This document shows, in pieces, positions 43,313-45,125 of a stretch of 45,125 nt of DNA. This DNA comes from Bacteroidota bacterium (GTDB taxonomy: Bacteria; Bacteroidota; Bacteroidia; AKYH767-A; 2013-40CM-41-45). A program made the translations under genes and the position numbers. The notes below the pieces were generated by a model that searched no databases, was not told where the DNA came from, and saw only the letters and a list, made by a program, of their open reading frames with translations. Location: assembly GCA_016721305.1 (NCBI GenBank), contig JADKIH010000019.1, positions 1 through 45,125 of the forward strand, written 5' to 3'. The stretch's first letter is position 1, and every line of letters begins with the position of its first letter.

Positions 43313-43354
43313 TTGGGTTAGAGTTAATGTGAGTTTTGCTTTTTTTCAATAAAA

Positions 43355-43379
43355 ATGCCTCCCATATCACAGGAGGCAT
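43355..43379 (-). terminator. Rho-independent terminator on the - strand
   Basis: ATGCCTCC/GGAGGCAT, 8-bp perfect stem, 9-base loop, followed on the - strand by TTTTTATTG. It would end transcription coming from 43979, or from anything between, before the lipoprotein promoter. Confidence 0.85.
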
Positions 43380-43419
43380 ATATAGTACAACGTTAGTCAA
43401 TTTTAAGGGATTGACAAAA

Positions 43420-43557
43420 TTATTTAACGCTAAAACCGAAAGCAAACCGGCATGCATCTACATGAACGTGTTCAGGTAAATCCGCTCCTTTATTCAGATC
43501 CTATGATCGAAATAAGCACTTCGAATAAAACGAACACTGAAATATGCGTTTTTTGCT
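43420..43557 (-). other. Possible gene remnant upstream of the terminator
   Basis: No intact gene lies in 43380-43583. On the - strand a stretch reads NAYFSVRFIRSAYFDHRI and, after a one-base shift near 43500, NKGADLPEHVHVDACRFAFG and FSVK-stop at 43420. The amphipathic RFAFGFSVK end resembles the last strand of an outer-membrane barrel. It may be a degraded 3' end or chance. Confidence 0.2.
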
Positions 43558-43583
43558 GTCTACAAGAACAATCTCCGAAATGA

Positions 43584-43979
43584 TCAAAACTCCATCGCAA
43601 TTCCGGAACCATTAAACTTCCATCTCCCGGCACGTCCGATGTATTTATGCGAATCGACCATAAATATTGCTCCGACTAAATTTACGACGGCCCCAACTAT
43701 AGCGACGCCGGTTCGGAAATCGTAAGTCTTTGCTTTAGTACCGCCAGTACGTACTAATTCTTCGGGCGGAACAAAGGCAGAAATGACTGCAACACCTGCT
43801 CCTGCTAAAAAGAGCGTTGTACCGGTCCGAAATTGGCGGTGCGACTTATCCAAATTTTCCCGCATGAAAATGACACCCGTTTTCAATTGTTGCAATTTGA
43901 TTTCAGTCGAATCCAATTGTTGCGCTTGAGCTCTCCCGATTACACAAGCAAATAATGCAATGAATAAAATAAATCTCAT
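43584..43979 (-). CDS. Small secreted/membrane protein of unknown function
   Basis: 131 residues. Signal peptide MRFILFIALFACVIGRAQAQ, a helical polar part (QLDSTEIKLQQLKTGVIFMR, ENLDKSHRQFRTG), then two hydrophobic glycine-rich segments (TTLFLAGAGVAVISAFVP, GVAIVGAVVNLVGAIFMVD) with a basic loop between. It ends WKFNGSGIAMEF. It resembles other short Bacteroidota envelope proteins with paired TM segments. Function unknown. Confidence 0.75.
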   Translation of the reverse strand: MRFILFIALFACVIGRAQAQQLDSTEIKLQQLKTGVIFMRENLDKSHRQFRTGTTLFLAGAGVAVISAFVPPEELVRTGGTKAKTYDFRTGVAIVGAVVNLVGAIFMVDSHKYIGRAGRWKFNGSGIAMEF

Positions 43980-44015
43980 ATGCGAATTGTTTTTGACGAC
44001 GAAGGGTTGGGGTTC

Positions 44016-44185
44016 TGTTCAAAGTTCAAAGTTCAAAGTTCAAAGTTCAAAGTTCAAAGTTTAGAATTTAGAATTTAGAATTTAGAATTTAGAATTTAGA
44101 ATTTGGAAGACAATATACATAATTCATAATTCATAATTCTGAATTCTGAATTCATAATTCATAATTCATAATTCTGAATTCCAAA
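44016..44185. repeat. Three different short-word repeats in series
   Basis: TTCAAAG heptamers (44016-44060) run without a break into TTTAGAAT octamers (44060-44105) and, after a 12-bp gap, into TGAATTCATAATTCATAATT-type octamers (44118-44180). This is the only place in the window where three word families are joined. It lies upstream of the - gene at 43979. Confidence 0.9.
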
Positions 44186-44300
44186 AAAAGGCAATCAGCA
44201 GGTACCACGTGGAGAAAAACTTGCGGATCTCGTCAACCGAATAAACAATATCCACGAAATTACTCCTACCTGCCAATCGCCATTTTCTTTACTTCATTTT

Positions 44301-44446
44301 ACCATTCCGCTATATTTTAAGAATGGGGTAATCACACGATATATTCACTAAATTGAAATTTCTGTTGTATTTACTACTGAACTTTGATCTCCGAGAGAAT
44401 TGAAGAGGTTTCCTTGTGGGATACACCATTCCTTTTTAAGAATGGT
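44301..44446. repeat. Twin small hairpins with shared ACCATTC/GAATGG arms
   Basis: TTACCATTC with GAATGGGGTAA (44299-44331) and ACCATTC with GAATGGT (44425-44446), ~125 bp apart. A third ACCATTC is at 44539-44545. No gene is visible here. They may be parts of a structured RNA or a repeated element. Confidence 0.6.
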
Positions 44447-44453
44447 ACAATTT

Positions 44454-44583
44454 GAAATCAACAGGCAGCCGAACTGCAATCAGATTAACCAATGTTGGGG
44501 GAGATTTCTTTTTCAGGAAAGATGAGGTAGGTTGTGATACCATTCTCCTGATTACAGCCTGGTGCCGACTGCCTGTCGATTTC
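44454..44583. repeat. Imperfect ~30-bp inverted repeat around an 85-bp loop
   Basis: GAAATCAACAGGCAGCCG (44454-44471) pairs with CGACTGCCTGTCGATTTC (44566-44583) with two mismatches. Inside it, CTGCAATCAG pairs with CTGATTACAG (44548-44557) with one mismatch. It would make a long interrupted stem. Confidence 0.65.
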
Positions 44584-44764
44584 TAATTACCAATTAAGTT
44601 CGTTAGAGCTTTCTTCTCTTCAATTGATTGGGTTGTCGAAGAACCGGATTTGAAAACGCCGGCAGTAAGACTTCCATCCACGGCTTCATCGAAAGAGATG
44701 CTTTGAAAAAGAACATTTCAAGCTGAATTGCTTTCTTGCTGAGACTTTCGATCGTTGTTTTCAT
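44583..44764 (-). CDS. Possible small peptide gene, frameshifted
   Basis: On the - strand: MKTTIESLSKKAIQLEMFFF, then either a 53-residue frame ending at 44603 or, after a one-base correction near 44702, SISFDEAVDGSLTAGVFKSG and STTQSIEEKKALTNLIGN, ending at 44583. The second version has a much more natural composition. It follows an AAGGTT six bases before the ATG. Small peptides of this size include secreted signals and natural-product precursors, but I see no maturation gene and no family match. Confidence 0.3.
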
Positions 44765-44835
44765 AACCTTATGTATTTAATTTTTTACTGAACTATTTAT
44801 TTTGATTCCCTTGTTGATCTTACTTACTGCATTTT

Positions 44836-44988
44836 TTACATCCCATCCGTTACTCCCCGAACCTTTGTTTTCTTCTTAGGGAAAAAGTGTACAAACAGCA
44901 TCGCTCCGGCGTGAGCAAATCTGCGTGATGCTCGAGTGCCTTGAGGTGTGGTGGATTTGAAAAAGCTGCTGTTTGTACCTTTTTTCAT
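44836..44988 (-). CDS. Possible 50-residue peptide overlapping an inverted repeat
   Basis: MKKGTNSSFFKSTTPQGTRA and onward to VRGVTDGM, very basic, no hydrophobic core. The first codons are the right arm of the inverted repeat at 44882-44984, so the open frame may be incidental to a structural element. It is listed because nothing else explains the region. Confidence 0.2.
   Translation of the reverse strand: MKKGTNSSFFKSTTPQGTRASRRFAHAGAMLFVHFFPKKKTKVRGVTDGM
44882..44984. repeat. 18-bp inverted repeat with 1-base bulge
   Basis: AAAAAGTGTACAAACAGCA (44882-44900) and TGCTGTTTGTACCTTTTT (44967-44984) pair across a 66-base loop that holds a further small stem (AGCATC with GATGCT). The ~140 bases from 44989 to the window end are G/T-rich on + and hold no gene I can see. 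Confidence 0.75.
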
Positions 44989-45125
44989 GGTGGAGTGTGA
45001 GTTCAAATGTTTAGCGTGTGGGCCAATGATTATTTGTATTGTCTAATTGTTCGACTAAACTATATCTATTGCCGTGAGTGTGGTGGTGATTTTGTATGGT
45101 TGGTAGGTTTGAGTGTATGGTTGAC

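Noticed and set aside
44882..44984. Retron non-coding RNA
   Set aside because: The inverted repeat would fit the end-pairing of a retron RNA, but no reverse transcriptase is visible in the window.

Overview
The window looks like chromosomal DNA of a free-living, non-gut member of the Bacteroidota. The evidence is five complete genes for secreted proteins ending in type IX secretion (T9SS) sorting domains, plus one more that is frameshifted in several places; Bacteroidota-type promoters (TTG, 19-20 nt, TAnnTTTG); lack of Shine-Dalgarno sequences; and the gene orders rimP-nusA-infB and yraN-ldcA. There are no tRNA or rRNA genes, transposases, phage genes or CRISPR arrays.

Layout. 1-5.2 kb: end of rlmN, a repeat block with a 4 x ~101 bp satellite, a polyprenyl diphosphate synthase, an alpha/beta hydrolase and dnaG. 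5.3-10.6 kb: a T9SS protein (+) facing rluB with a huge disordered N-terminus (-), then yraN and ldcA (-). 10.6-14.5 kb: metG, a lone HigA-like antitoxin and a T9SS protein. 14.7-19.6 kb: the rimP-nusA-infB operon with a promoter and a terminator-like hairpin in its leader. 19.8-26.3 kb: SPOR protein, YjbR protein, DUF502 and KirBac-like membrane proteins, flippase-like protein with rfaE2, a lipoprotein and radA. 26.3-34.7 kb: a 1,944-residue CotH/lamin-tail/Ig T9SS protein, a second T9SS protein and an outer-membrane barrel. 34.8-38.6 kb: tryptophanase, tyrosine phenol-lyase and the di-iron repair protein Ric. 39-44 kb: small surface, lipo- and hypothetical proteins. 44-45.1 kb: a repeat block and ~0.94 kb of structured sequence with no convincing gene.

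The most unusual property is between the genes. Several unrelated families of 7-9 bp words (TTCAARG, AGCTAATT, ACACTAAG, GAATTCWG/TTTAGAAT, ACTAAAG, TTTCTGCGA) fill the intergenic spaces. They abut, or even contain, the stop codon of about 14 genes, nearly always at the end of a transcription unit, and often form inverted pairs that would fold into long A/T-looped hairpins. Separate palindromes sit inside the metG linker. I read this as a genome-wide system of short repeats at gene 3' ends that may act as terminators or 3'-end stabilisers. That role is inference.

Sequence quality caveat. At least ten genes, including essential metG and rimP, carry single-base frameshifts, most of them repaired by adding one base to a short homopolymer. 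This looks like consensus error more than gene decay, and I annotate these genes end to end with the frameshift noted.
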